Positions 1-8,500 of a stretch of 64,000 nucleotides of DNA are shown one piece after another. A model generated the notes under the pieces. It was not told the origin of the DNA and did no database searches. It worked only from the letters and a program-made list of their open reading frames with translations. How positions within the stretch are numbered: position 1 is the first letter of the stretch; every line of letters starts with the position of its first letter. Source of the stretch: Acetobacter musti (GTDB lineage Bacteria; Pseudomonadota; Alphaproteobacteria; Acetobacterales; Acetobacteraceae); assembly GCF_011516835.1 (NCBI RefSeq), contig NZ_WOTB01000002.1:230074-294073 (forward strand). Direction: 5' to 3'. The position numbers and the translations under genes were made by a program.

Positions 1-34
1 TTTCCAGAATTTTGCCTCCACGCTTCATAAAGTC

Positions 35-72
35 CCCTTCGGCCGGTTTCGCTCAGTAAACCGGCCGAAGGG
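35..72 (-). terminator. Perfect hairpin downstream of rlmB
   Basis: A 15-base perfect inverted repeat (35-49 pairs with 58-72, 8-base loop) lies 10 bases beyond the rlmB stop codon. There is no clear T-tract on the minus strand, so it may be a transcript-end stabilising hairpin rather than a classical intrinsic terminator. Confidence 0.5.
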
Positions 73-81
73 CAGCGCCGG

Positions 82-1029
82 TCAGCCGGCGCGCACCAGT
101 TCGTACAGCCCGATCGCCGCCGCCACCGACACGTTCAGACTCTCCATCGTGCCCGGCATGAACAGCCCCGCAATCTCGTCGCAGCCCTCGCGCGTCAGAC
201 GCCGCAGACCGTCGCCCTCGGAGCCGAGCACCAGCGCCGCCCGTCGTCCCCCCAGAGAACCGCCATCCAGCCGGCCACCCCCGGCGTCCAGACCGATCGT
301 CCAGATGTCATGCTGCTTCAGCGTGTCGATGCATCGCGCCAGATTCACCACACGCACCATCGGAACAATCTCCAGAGCCCCGGAAGCCGCCTTCGCCAGC
401 GCCGCGCTCTCCTCCGGCGCATGCCGGTCCTGCATCACCACACAGGCCGCTCCGAACGCCGCCGCCGAACGCAGAATGGCGCCGACATTACGCGGGTCCG
501 TCACCTGATCGAGCACCAGAACCGGCCCGGGACGCTCCAGCGCATCCTCCAGATCAGTCGCTTCCAGCGGCTCCACCAGCACCGCAACCCCCTGATGCAC
601 GGTGTCCGCGCCAAGCAGGGCGGTAAACTGCGCCCGCTCCGCCCGCTCAGCCACTGCCGGCAGCGGAACGGAGAGCCGCTTTACAAAATCCTCCTGCGCC
701 TCGGCGGAAAGCAGAATCCGATGCACCGTCCGGTGCGGATTCTCCAGAACCGCCTGTGACGCATGGATCCCGGCTATCCAGTAAGGCCCGGCCCCGCGCC
801 CGGATGACCGCCCGTGCCGTCGTGGCGAACGATGCGCCTCACGGGAGGCCGCACCCTCCGGAGCCGGACGATCGCCGCCTCCGTGCCGGTGACGCTGACC
901 GTCCTGCGGCCGCCCCGACGAGGAATGGCCCGGGGGATGGCCGGGGGAATGACCAGAAGAATGATTTGGGGATGAGTGACGGGATTTCGGGGGACGGGAT
1001 GTGCGCATGCGCCTGCTATACGACGGCAC
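82..1029 (-). CDS. rlmB: 23S rRNA (guanosine-2'-O-)-methyltransferase RlmB, TrmH/SPOUT family
   Basis: This is a SPOUT-class RNA 2'-O-ribose methyltransferase; RlmB modifies a conserved guanosine in the 23S rRNA peptidyl-transferase region using S-adenosylmethionine. The SpoU substrate-binding domain begins near residue 83 (YWIAGIHA). The three SPOUT knot motifs follow: DPRNVGAILRSA near residue 180, VLGSEGDGLRR near 270 and ESLNVSVAAAIGLYE near the C-terminus. The first 80 residues are a low-complexity His/Ser/Pro/Gly/Arg extension not part of the fold, so the real start could be further in; the first start is kept. It is oriented away from the adjacent tRNA-Tyr, an association also common in other Alphaproteobacteria. 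Confidence 0.9.
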   Translation of the reverse strand: MPSYSRRMRTSRPPKSRHSSPNHSSGHSPGHPPGHSSSGRPQDGQRHRHGGGDRPAPEGAASREAHRSPRRHGRSSGRGAGPYWIAGIHASQAVLENPHRTVHRILLSAEAQEDFVKRLSVPLPAVAERAERAQFTALLGADTVHQGVAVLVEPLEATDLEDALERPGPVLVLDQVTDPRNVGAILRSAAAFGAACVVMQDRHAPEESAALAKAASGALEIVPMVRVVNLARCIDTLKQHDIWTIGLDAGGGRLDGGSLGGRRAALVLGSEGDGLRRLTREGCDEIAGLFMPGTMESLNVSVAAAIGLYELVRAG

Positions 1030-1145
1030 CGATGCCGCGTCATCACATCCGTTATGGACGCCCGTCCTTTCAGGCCACCGTCACCATCCGGCGCCAGAAG
1101 GCTGAAGAGGCGGAAAAGTTATGACAGGAAGGGGAAAGGACAGTG

Positions 1146-1174
1146 TTGACACGACCGCCAGAGCCCCGTAATTC
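1146..1174 (+). promoter_or_regulatory. Sigma-70-type promoter of tRNA-Tyr
   Basis: A perfect -35 box TTGACA (1146-1151) is followed by a 17-base spacer and a -10 box TAATTC (1169-1174). The tRNA begins 12 bases after the -10 box, as expected for a stable-RNA promoter. Confidence 0.8.
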
Positions 1175-1185
1175 CTCCTTCCGTC

Positions 1186-1271
1186 GGACAGGTGCCCGAG
1201 TGGCTAAAGGGGGCGGACTGTAAATCCGCTGGCGTACGCCTACGTTGGTTCGAATCCAACCCTGTCCACCA
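1186..1271 (+). tRNA. tRNA-Tyr (anticodon GTA)
   Basis: The acceptor stem pairs GGACAGG (1186-1192) with CCTGTCC (1261-1267). The anticodon stem-loop gcgga-ctGTAaa-tccgc gives anticodon GUA (Tyr). A long class II variable arm and a T-arm (gttgg-ttcgaat-ccaac) follow. The discriminator is A1268 and CCA is encoded at 1269-1271. Confidence 0.97.
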
Positions 1272-1370
1272 TCTTCTTCCGAAATTTCAGAACAAGCAGA
1301 ACTCTCACGCATCGTCTGATGTGTGGCTGGCGAGAGACATCCCCGGCAGGACTGCTTTTGGCTGATCCGG

Positions 1371-1398
1371 AAAGAAAAATCCCGGCACGAAGCCGGGA
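1371..1398 (-). terminator. Rho-independent terminator of the small lipoprotein gene
   Basis: Read on the minus strand, the stem TCCCGGC/GCCGGGA (1380-1386 with 1392-1398) is followed directly by a T-rich run (1371-1380). It lies 27 bases downstream of the stop codon at 1425. Confidence 0.8.
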
Positions 1399-1424
1399 CC
1401 AGATGGCGGAAAACCGCGCCTTAA

Positions 1425-1634
1425 TCAGTATCCGCCACCACCACCGGGGCCACGTCCCATCCCCATACCGCCATTTCCGCCACCATTTCCGAATCCGGAC
1501 TGACCGCCACCCATCGGACCACCGCGCTGACCTCTGTCATATCTGTCACAGTCATGATGATGAGGCGGTCCCATACACGCCGATACCGACAAAGCCAGTC
1601 CGGCAGCGAGCGTTAAGGTGAGGATTTTCTTCAT
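1425..1634 (-). CDS. Small Gly-rich lipoprotein of unknown function
   Basis: A 69-residue protein starting MKKILTLTLAAG. Its first 20 residues form a lipoprotein signal peptide ending in a lipobox (SVSAC), so Cys20 should be lipidated and the mature protein anchored in a membrane. The mature part has a short His run (PPHHHD) and then is almost entirely Gly, Met, Asn and Arg. The start at 1634 is chosen because GGAG lies about 7 bases upstream; an upstream in-frame ATG at 1646 would add four residues before the basic signal start. A classical terminator follows the gene. No family is recognised. Confidence 0.75.
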   Translation of the reverse strand: MKKILTLTLAAGLALSVSACMGPPHHHDCDRYDRGQRGGPMGGGQSGFGNGGGNGGMGMGRGPGGGGGY

Positions 1635-1890
1635 AAACATCTCCATTCTCCGCTATCACGATCCCGCCTGAACATGCGTACATCATGGCGCGTATGTGAC
1701 AGAGTGAAACCTGTCTCCGCGATCCATGCCCTGCCCGCTTCCCGCCGGATACACGCCATAACGCCGGATACGCTCCTTCGTCGCCAGCCGGCACAGCCTG
1801 ACGCAAAACCCGATACCCCTGCCTGACACCGGCCCTCGATACAGGCCCGATCAGGCTTCAGTCATGGCGCTTCCGGCGTTATGACGGATC

Positions 1891-3330
1891 ATGTCCGCAA
1901 AGCCTCCCGCACTTGTCTGGTTCCGCGAAGATTTCCGCCTCGCTGATAACGCCGCCCTCACCGATGCCGCCCAAAGCGGCGCGCCCCTGCTGTGCCTCGT
2001 CATTCTCGACGACGCCAGCCTGCCCGGAGCCGCCGCCCGCTGGTGGCTGGACGGCGCAATCCGCGCGCTCGACACGCAGCTGCAATCGCGGGGCGGCAGG
2101 CTCCACGTCTTTCGCGGTCCCTCCCGCGAGGTCCTGCCCCGGATCGTCCGGCAGACCGGTGCCCGCTCCGTCTTCTGGAACCGCCGCTACGACCCGAACG
2201 GCCGGGAAACGGACGCGGCCATCAAAACGGAGCTGAAAGAGGCCGGGATCACCGTCCGAAGCCATGCCGGCGCCCTCCTGCACGAGCCATGGACCGTCCG
2301 CACCCGGTCCGGAACGCCGTTCCAGGTCTTCACGGCGTTCTGGCGCAGCGCCCGCGACCTCGGCGATCCCCGGCCACCTCTGCCGGAGCCGCCCGCCCTG
2401 ACCTTCGCTGACCTGCCTCCGGCCTGCGCCCACGCAGGCCTCACCCCCGATGACTACGCGCTCCGCCCCGCAAAACCCGACTGGGCACAGGGCCTGCGGG
2501 ACGAATGGGAACCGGGAGAAGAAACGGCCCACGATCTGCTCGGAACATTCCTGACGGAGAATCTGGCGACCTATGCCGCCTCGCGGGATTTCCCGGCCCG
2601 GAACACCAGCTCACGCCTGTCGCCCTTTCTCCGCTTCGGCCACATCACCCCCGGTCAGATCTGGCATGCCACCGCTGAAAAAGCCGGAACCGCCAGCCAG
2701 ACAGATACCGCTAAATTTCTCGCCGAGCTGGGCTGGCGCGAATTTGCCTGGTCGCTCCTGTTCACCCACGACGATCTCGCCACCCGCAACCTGCGTCCCG
2801 CTTTCGACGCCATGCCCTGGCGCAACGATCCAAAAGCCCTGAAAGCCTGGCAGCAGGGCCGCACCGGTTACCCGCTGGTCGACGCCGGAATGCGCCAGCT
2901 CTGGCACACCGGCTGGATGCACAACCGGGTCCGCATGGTGGTGGCGTCGTTTCTCGTGAAACATCTCCTGATCGACTGGCGCGAAGGAGAACGCTGGTTC
3001 GCGGACACGCTGGTCGATCACGACCCGGCAAGCAACGCCACGAACTGGCAGTGGAACGCCGGCACCGGCGTCGACGCCGCCCCATTCTTCCGGGTGATGA
3101 ACCCGATCCTGCAATCCCGAAAATTCGATCCCGACGGCAGCTACATCCGGCGCTGGGTGCCGGAACTGGCGCCCCTGCCGGACAGCGCGATCCATGCCCC
3201 GTGGGAGGCCGGCGAGGACACGCTCCGCCACGCCGGCGTCATTCCGGGCGAAACCTGTCCCGCCCCGATCGTCGATCACCGCGAGGCGCGGGAACGGGCG
3301 CTCGCCGCCTGGCGCAGCCTGAAACCCTGA
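1891..3330 (+). CDS. phrB: Deoxyribodipyrimidine photo-lyase (class I CPD photolyase)
   Basis: Light-driven repair of cyclobutane pyrimidine dimers. The 479-residue length is normal for the photolyase/cryptochrome family. The N-terminal alpha/beta antenna domain begins VWFREDFRLADN (residues 9-20). The C-terminal FAD-binding helical domain is clear from about residue 220, with ELGWREFAW, VDAGMRQLWHTGWMHNR, and the family signature NWQWNAGTGVDAAPFFR near residue 390, including the Asn/Trp residues around the flavin. An ATG 27 bases upstream runs into a stop, so this start is secure. The gene stands alone; nothing links it to its neighbours. Confidence 0.95.
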   Translation: MSAKPPALVWFREDFRLADNAALTDAAQSGAPLLCLVILDDASLPGAAARWWLDGAIRALDTQLQSRGGRLHVFRGPSREVLPRIVRQTGARSVFWNRRYDPNGRETDAAIKTELKEAGITVRSHAGALLHEPWTVRTRSGTPFQVFTAFWRSARDLGDPRPPLPEPPALTFADLPPACAHAGLTPDDYALRPAKPDWAQGLRDEWEPGEETAHDLLGTFLTENLATYAASRDFPARNTSSRLSPFLRFGHITPGQIWHATAEKAGTASQTDTAKFLAELGWREFAWSLLFTHDDLATRNLRPAFDAMPWRNDPKALKAWQQGRTGYPLVDAGMRQLWHTGWMHNRVRMVVASFLVKHLLIDWREGERWFADTLVDHDPASNATNWQWNAGTGVDAAPFFRVMNPILQSRKFDPDGSYIRRWVPELAPLPDSAIHAPWEAGEDTLRHAGVIPGETCPAPIVDHREARERALAAWRSLKP

Positions 3331-3565
3331 TAATCACCCACCGGCCTCACCCCGCAGCCAGAGCCCCCAGCAGCAGATGCAGCCGCAGCCATAGCCACAC
3401 AAGGGCGCTCCACGGAAACATACCGTTTCCACCATTTCGATTTAAACCGGCGCTCCGACGGCGCATCTCTGCATCAGAGCCGCTCACCGGAAAACAGGCC
3501 CCGAACGGGCCGCACGAACAGACCGCCAGAACAGGCATTCCGGAAGCAGGCAGGGAGGAACCATC

Positions 3566-4267
3566 ATGATCGAAGTGAGACCTTTCGCCGGTATCGGCGC
3601 CGCCCGCCACGGCTGGCTGGACGCGCATCACCACTTCTCGTTCGCGAATTACCACGATCCCGACCGCGTGCACTGGGGCGCGCTCCGGGTGTGGAACGAT
3701 GACGCCATTGCAGCCGGCACAGGCTTCCCCCCCCACCCGCATCGCGACATGGAAATCATCACCTATGTGCGCAGCGGCGCGATCACCCATGAGGACAGTC
3801 TGGGAAACAAAGGCCGCACGGAAGCCGGCGATGTTCAGGTCATGTCCGCCGGCACCGGAATCACCCACGCGGAATATAACCGCGAAGCCGGCCCGACGAC
3901 CCTGTTCCAGATCTGGATCATGCCGGACGCCCGCGGTCACGCCCCGCGCTGGGGAGCGCGGCCTTTCCCGAAAGGCGACCGCGCGGGTCAGTTCGTGCCG
4001 CTCGCCTCGGGCCGGGAAGGGGACGGCGACGCATTATGGATCGGCGCCGACGCCCGCGTCCTCGGCGCGACCGTCAAGGCCAGAGAAAGCGTGACATACG
4101 AGACATCGAAGGATCGCTGGCTCTATCTCGTCTCCGCACAGGGCGCCATCCGGGTCAACGGCGTGAAAGCCGATGCGCGGGACGGCGTGGCCATCCATGA
4201 CGAGGACCGCATCACCGTCACGGCGGATCAGGACGCCGAACTCGTCCTGGTGGACAGCGCCGCCTGA
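3566..4267 (+). CDS. Pirin family protein (YhhW-type bicupin)
   Basis: A 233-residue pirin-like bicupin. The N-terminal cupin holds the complete metal-binding set His57, His59 (FPPHPHRDME), His101 and Glu103 (GTGITHAEYN). The E. coli homologue YhhW has quercetin 2,3-dioxygenase activity in vitro, but the natural substrate of bacterial pirins is generally unknown. A strong ribosome-binding site (gggagg) lies 8 bases before the ATG. The 235 bases between phrB and this gene show no further gene. Confidence 0.9.
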   Translation: MIEVRPFAGIGAARHGWLDAHHHFSFANYHDPDRVHWGALRVWNDDAIAAGTGFPPHPHRDMEIITYVRSGAITHEDSLGNKGRTEAGDVQVMSAGTGITHAEYNREAGPTTLFQIWIMPDARGHAPRWGARPFPKGDRAGQFVPLASGREGDGDALWIGADARVLGATVKARESVTYETSKDRWLYLVSAQGAIRVNGVKADARDGVAIHDEDRITVTADQDAELVLVDSAA

Positions 4268-4364
4268 CCCGTCCCGGAAGCGGCCCTTCCGCCGATATGC
4301 CCTCTTGCGATGCGACGTGACGCGGGATACCGCAACCCGTTCAGTATCGCAGGAGGGCGCCCCG

Positions 4365-5189
4365 ATGTTTCCTTTTCCCGGTCCGAAAAGCAGGGCCGCC
4401 ACCCTCGCGCTCGTCCTGGCCAGCACGACGCCCGTCGCCGCCCGCGCCGCGCCGCAGGTCGAATTCCAGCGCCTCACCTGGACGGAAATTCAGAACGCGA
4501 TCCACGCCGGATACGACACCATCATCGTGCCGGTCGGCGGCACCGAACAGAGCGGCCCCTATATCGCGGTCGGCAAACATAACGTCCGCGCCCAGGCCCT
4601 CGCCGACCAGATCGCCCGCACCCTCGGCAACACCCTCGTCGCCCCGGTGATCGCCTACGTCCCGGAGGGCGGCACGTCCCCGCGCACCTCCCATATGCGC
4701 TTCCCCGGCACAATTTCGGTCACGCCGGCCGTGTTCTCCGGCCTGCTGCATTCCGTCGCCGAGAGCTTCCGCGTGCAGGGCTTCCGTCTCGTCGCCTTCA
4801 TCGGCGATCACGGCGGATACCGCGCCGAAATGTGCAGGACCGCGGAAGACATCAACCGCTCCTGGGCACGGACAGGCGCCCGCGCCGCCTGTATCGACGA
4901 TTACTACACCGTCATCAGCGGCGCCTACGATCAGGCCCTGCGCGCGCGGGGCCTCGCCGCCGATGTCGGCACCCACGCGGAACTGAGCGACACCTCCCTG
5001 ATGCTGGCCGTCGATCCGTCAATGGTCCGCACCGAGGCCCTCAGGACCGCCCCGAAACCCGGACCGGCGGACGGCGTCTACGGAGGCGACCCGCGCCCTT
5101 CCACAGCCGAACTCGGAGAGATCGGCGTGACGATGCAGATCAAAGCGGCGGTCGCGGAAATCCGGAAACTGCAGAACCAGGGCGGCTAA
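4365..5189 (+). CDS. Exported creatininase-family protein with altered metal ligands
   Basis: A 274-residue protein beginning with a signal peptide (about residues 1-29, ending ARA-AP), so probably periplasmic. The creatininase core is visible as PVGGTEQSGPY (57-66), VPEGGTSP (99-106), RFPGTISVTPAVF (112-124) and FIGDHGGYRAE (145-155), then THAELSDTS (203-211). Creatininases use Glu-x-His and a nearby Asp as metal ligands; here the pattern is Glu61-x-Ser63 and the Asp position is GKHN (His72). The start is set at 4365 because aggaggg lies just upstream and the signal peptide starts there. Enzymatic activity is uncertain; the fold assignment is firm. Confidence 0.85.
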   Translation: MFPFPGPKSRAATLALVLASTTPVAARAAPQVEFQRLTWTEIQNAIHAGYDTIIVPVGGTEQSGPYIAVGKHNVRAQALADQIARTLGNTLVAPVIAYVPEGGTSPRTSHMRFPGTISVTPAVFSGLLHSVAESFRVQGFRLVAFIGDHGGYRAEMCRTAEDINRSWARTGARAACIDDYYTVISGAYDQALRARGLAADVGTHAELSDTSLMLAVDPSMVRTEALRTAPKPGPADGVYGGDPRPSTAELGEIGVTMQIKAAVAEIRKLQNQGG

Positions 5190-5417
5190 GAGACTGTTTC
5201 AGAAGTTTCAGAGGAACAAAACCGTTCATAACAAGCTGATGACGTCATGTTTTTCGCGTCCCGCTCATCTGCTCGCCTTACTCAGCCGCTTAAAAAATAA
5301 AAGTTTTTGGGTGCCGCCTTTTTTCAAAAAGGCGGCGTCTTCAGAAGCTTTCCGAAAAGACTTCCCCAGAAACTTCTTCATAAAGTGATTTCACAGGAAA
5401 ACTTCCGGGACAGTCTC
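5190..5417 (+). repeat. R1 interspersed repeat, copy A (MITE-like)
   Basis: A 228-base element starting one base after the preceding stop codon. Its ends form an imperfect 11-base inverted repeat (GAGACTGTTTC at 5190-5200 against GGGACAGTCTC at 5407-5417). The core has a hairpin GCCGCC-T6-C-A5-GGCGGC (5313-5336). Related copies are at 53186-53387 and 55313-55435 in the same orientation. It separates two convergent genes, so the hairpin could also stop transcription. Confidence 0.65.
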
Positions 5418-5448
5418 CGGAGACAATCCACCCGAAAGGTTCTGCCGC

Positions 5449-7638
5449 TCAGTCCCGAACCTTGAAACGCTGCGATGCATCGAGGAATTCGTGATTCGCA
5501 TCCAGCTCATGTGAAATGACGATCAGATAGGCAATCGCCCGCGTCAGCTCGATCCGGGTCGAAATATTGGCCTCACGCGCCTCGATCCGGCGCAGCAGAG
5601 CCGTCGCCCGGCGCGCCGTGCTCGACGCCCGCCCGTACTGACCCGTGAACTGGCTCATCCTGGACATCGTAATCTCCAGCGCCTGACGGGCCTGATGCGG
5701 AATCTGGTTCCGCTTCAGCAGCGTCCGGATGCGGATGATGTTCAGCCCGATCGTCATCGCGGCCAGCGTGCCCTGCAGATACCCCTCGATCGTCGGCGAG
5801 GGCGTCGGACCGGCATGACGGATGACCCGCGCGAAACGATCGATGTTGCGCCCCGTCCAGTCCTGCGTCAGCGGAATCGGCTCGGCCGACGCCAGCGTGC
5901 GGAGATCCTGAAGCATCGTCCGCCGCATCCGCCAGCGCTCGGAAGAAGCGTCGAACGGCAGAACCAGCCGGAAAATCGTCACGGCGAACGCAACGCCCAT
6001 AACGATGGCGCTCGTCGAGTTGAGCCACTCGACCTCGTTCCAGCGCCCCTGATTCCACGTATGCACGAAATTCGGCAGAAGCAGCGTGTAGGCCGCGGCA
6101 TGAAGCGCCGTCGCGGAATTGCGGGACGCCAGACCGCCGGCGATCATCGGCACCGCCAGCGCCGCGACAAGTTCCTCCCAGACCGTCAGCTGCGGCACCA
6201 CGAGAAACACCACGAAGAACGAGATAAAGGCGGCCCAGAGACTGCCCTTGAGAAAGTTCGTCGTCGCCAGAACCGGATTTTCCCGGGTCGCGAACAGACC
6301 GCAGACAACGCCCACAAAGGTGATGAACCCGAGCCCGGCCGGCCACGCGGTCGTCTCCCACACCAGCCCCGCCGAGGTCATGGCGATCGTGGCGCGGATT
6401 CCGTTGTAGCCCGCCTCGCGCCAGTCCCGGTGCGCCTGCAGCCGGAAACGGAAATGGTCGCCCTTGATCTCGTGATGACTCGCATCGAACTCGGTGAGAG
6501 CGCCGTCCAGCTCACCCAGCAGCTCGTCAAGCGCGTTGTGCAGAATGCGTTCATCCAGCAGCGCCGTGACGCGGTCATCCGTCGAGGGCAGACCCAGCGA
6601 AATCTCTTCCGTCAGGGCGTTGACGATCTGCTGCCGGCACTCCGCGCGGAGATGCGACAGATCATGGCGCACCGCGACAATCTCTTCATCGGTTCCAAGC
6701 CGCGTCGGCACCGTCAGCAGAAAGGTACGGGTCATCCCCGCCGTGTTCTCGAACGCAGGCTGCGCGTGTTCGAGCGACTGCAGACGAACGGCCATGCCCA
6801 GCCCGCGCGACAGCAGCACAGACACGGCGGCCAGCGCGGCGCGCGCATGATCCCCCTCATGCCCGTGCGGCCCCATCTCGACCTCACTGAACTCGATCTG
6901 GTCGTTGATCGACAGCAGCGGACCGAACAGGGCGCGGGAACGGACAAGCGCCGCCTGCTTGCCTTCAAGCAGGGAGGCAATCGCCTCCGATACGCTCGAC
7001 AGCGCCGTGGCGAGCTTGTGCCGGATGTTGAGCCGTGCCGTCTCCGCCAGATTATGCGCGAACAGCCCGGCAAGAAGCGCCTCGCAGGTGATGCCCAGCA
7101 CGATATAGGTCGCGCGCGACATCGCGATCATGAACACGTTGTCAGGATTGTTGACCGCGCCCAGCGCGATGATCGCGGAGGTGTACCCCGCCAGCACGAG
7201 CGCATAGGAGCGGAAATTGTGGACGAGCGTCGCGCACATGCAGCACAGCCCGAGCCACAGCCCGAGAGCCGGAAAGAACAGCCAGGGCTTCTGCGGAAAC
7301 GCCGAGACCAGCGTGATCGACGAAATCACGCCCAGCACCGTGCCCACCAGACGCCAGCGCGACTTGGACATGCTCTCGCCGCGTGACCCCTGCGCCACGA
7401 TCCAGACGGTCATCGCCGCCCATTGCGGATCGTCGAGCTCCATCCACATGGCGATGACCAGCGCCAGAAGAGCGGCCGCCGTCGTGCGGACGGCAAATCC
7501 GAGGGCCGCCGGCGTCGGCGCGTAAAGCCATCGCAGCGCGTCGTTCCGCGATTCGCCCGGTCGTCCGATCGGTCTCAGATGACGCAGGAACGAGAGGCGC
7601 TTGATCAGAAAGAGGGGTATTCCGGGAAGCGCGGGCAC
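5449..7638 (-). CDS. FUSC-family inner-membrane exporter (AaeB/fusaric-acid-resistance type)
   Basis: A 729-residue protein with the duplicated FUSC architecture: a first hydrophobic block of several membrane helices (about residues 45-200), a long hydrophilic mostly helical region (about 200-390), a second membrane block (about 395-540) and a cytoplasmic helical tail. The conserved start of the FUSC domain, DPQWAAMTVWIV, is at residues 70-81. Family members export aromatic carboxylic acids or similar compounds, usually with a membrane-fusion partner (AaeA-like); none is encoded here, so the substrate is unknown. The first available start is a GTG at 7638 without a clear ribosome-binding site. 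Confidence 0.88.
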   Translation of the reverse strand: MPALPGIPLFLIKRLSFLRHLRPIGRPGESRNDALRWLYAPTPAALGFAVRTTAAALLALVIAMWMELDDPQWAAMTVWIVAQGSRGESMSKSRWRLVGTVLGVISSITLVSAFPQKPWLFFPALGLWLGLCCMCATLVHNFRSYALVLAGYTSAIIALGAVNNPDNVFMIAMSRATYIVLGITCEALLAGLFAHNLAETARLNIRHKLATALSSVSEAIASLLEGKQAALVRSRALFGPLLSINDQIEFSEVEMGPHGHEGDHARAALAAVSVLLSRGLGMAVRLQSLEHAQPAFENTAGMTRTFLLTVPTRLGTDEEIVAVRHDLSHLRAECRQQIVNALTEEISLGLPSTDDRVTALLDERILHNALDELLGELDGALTEFDASHHEIKGDHFRFRLQAHRDWREAGYNGIRATIAMTSAGLVWETTAWPAGLGFITFVGVVCGLFATRENPVLATTNFLKGSLWAAFISFFVVFLVVPQLTVWEELVAALAVPMIAGGLASRNSATALHAAAYTLLLPNFVHTWNQGRWNEVEWLNSTSAIVMGVAFAVTIFRLVLPFDASSERWRMRRTMLQDLRTLASAEPIPLTQDWTGRNIDRFARVIRHAGPTPSPTIEGYLQGTLAAMTIGLNIIRIRTLLKRNQIPHQARQALEITMSRMSQFTGQYGRASSTARRATALLRRIEAREANISTRIELTRAIAYLIVISHELDANHEFLDASQRFKVRD

Positions 7639-8097
7639 GGTCTGCCAGAGTCATGGGGTGAAGAGGCGGTTCCATGAATAGCGGAGTTTTGAGCAGCATG
7701 CGCGTGGGGCCTGCCGCATAACAGCCATCCTCCGGCGCATTGCGCCTGGCTGGTTCCTGCTGATCACAGACGGAAAACACCCCCGGAATCAGCCGATGCC
7801 CCGACCCATGTCCCGATCCGTGCCCCAGCCCCAGCCCATGCTTTGCCCCATGCATCGTCTCCGCTGCACGGACCCATGCCCGGCCTGAGCACCGTCCCGC
7901 CCATCCACCCGCCGGTTTTCCGGCGCCCCGCTCATCGCCGCCCGCTCATCCCCATAGCTGATTGCCCGCCGGTAACTGCCGCCCGGCTCAGGCAAACGCT
8001 CCGGTCGCAAACCGTCGGGAAATGTGCCATGATCCTCTCCGGATATCCCGCATCAGACATCCGGGGTGGCGGCAGCAACGGACCAGAGGAAACGGTC
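7639..8097. other. Divergent intergenic region between the FUSC exporter and the YidB-like gene
   Basis: The 459 bases hold the two divergent promoters. Part of it (about 7785-7860) is a low-complexity run of repeated cccatg/ccccag units that on the minus strand reads as a Gly/His-rich peptide; no ribosome-binding site or conserved domain supports a gene there. Nothing else is recognised. Confidence 0.5.
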
Positions 8098-8439
8098 ATG
8101 AGTCTAATAGGCAATCTGGTCGATAAGATCGGCAACACGCTCGGCATTGATCTGCATGCGAAACTGAACGAGCAGCTTCACACTATGCTTGATCCGTCAA
8201 ACATCCAGCAGATCGTGGCGAAAGCCGATGAGGCCGGGCTCGGCGACAAGGTCCGCTCATGGATCGGCAAGGGGGACAATCTTCCCGTCTCCCCGGACGA
8301 AATCCGACAGATCCTCGGTAACTCCGAAGTGCAGACTCTCGTGGCCCGCACCGGCCTGCCGGCTGACACCCTGCTTCCCGCCCTCGCGCATTTCCTGCCG
8401 GACGCGGTGGACAAGAAAACACCGGAAGGAACGGCCTGA
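8098..8439 (+). CDS. YidB-like protein (DUF937 family)
   Basis: A 113-residue soluble protein starting MSLIGNLVDKIGN. Length, Gly/Ala-rich helical pattern and the C-terminal segment ADTLLPALAHFLPDAVDKKTPEG match the YidB/DUF937 family, whose function is not established. The start at 8098 follows agagga at good spacing; an open frame extends further upstream but has no family similarity. Confidence 0.75.
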   Translation: MSLIGNLVDKIGNTLGIDLHAKLNEQLHTMLDPSNIQQIVAKADEAGLGDKVRSWIGKGDNLPVSPDEIRQILGNSEVQTLVARTGLPADTLLPALAHFLPDAVDKKTPEGTA

Positions 8440-8500
8440 AAACCTTCGGAACCGGCCGCCTTCCCGTCAGGGAAAGCGTGCCCGGCCGCCACATGACATC

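Noticed and set aside
1..33. Possible fourth R1 copy at the window start (tttccag...cttcataaagt)
   Set aside because: Only the short cttcataaagt end matches well and the window begins there, so the similarity cannot be judged.
5695..7386. Long plus-strand frame opposite the FUSC gene
   Set aside because: Extremely Arg/Gln-rich translation and no ribosome-binding site; the FUSC protein on the other strand is convincing.
7789..8010. Gly/His-rich minus-strand peptide in the gap before the FUSC gene
   Set aside because: Produced by a low-complexity cccatg repeat; no support as a gene.
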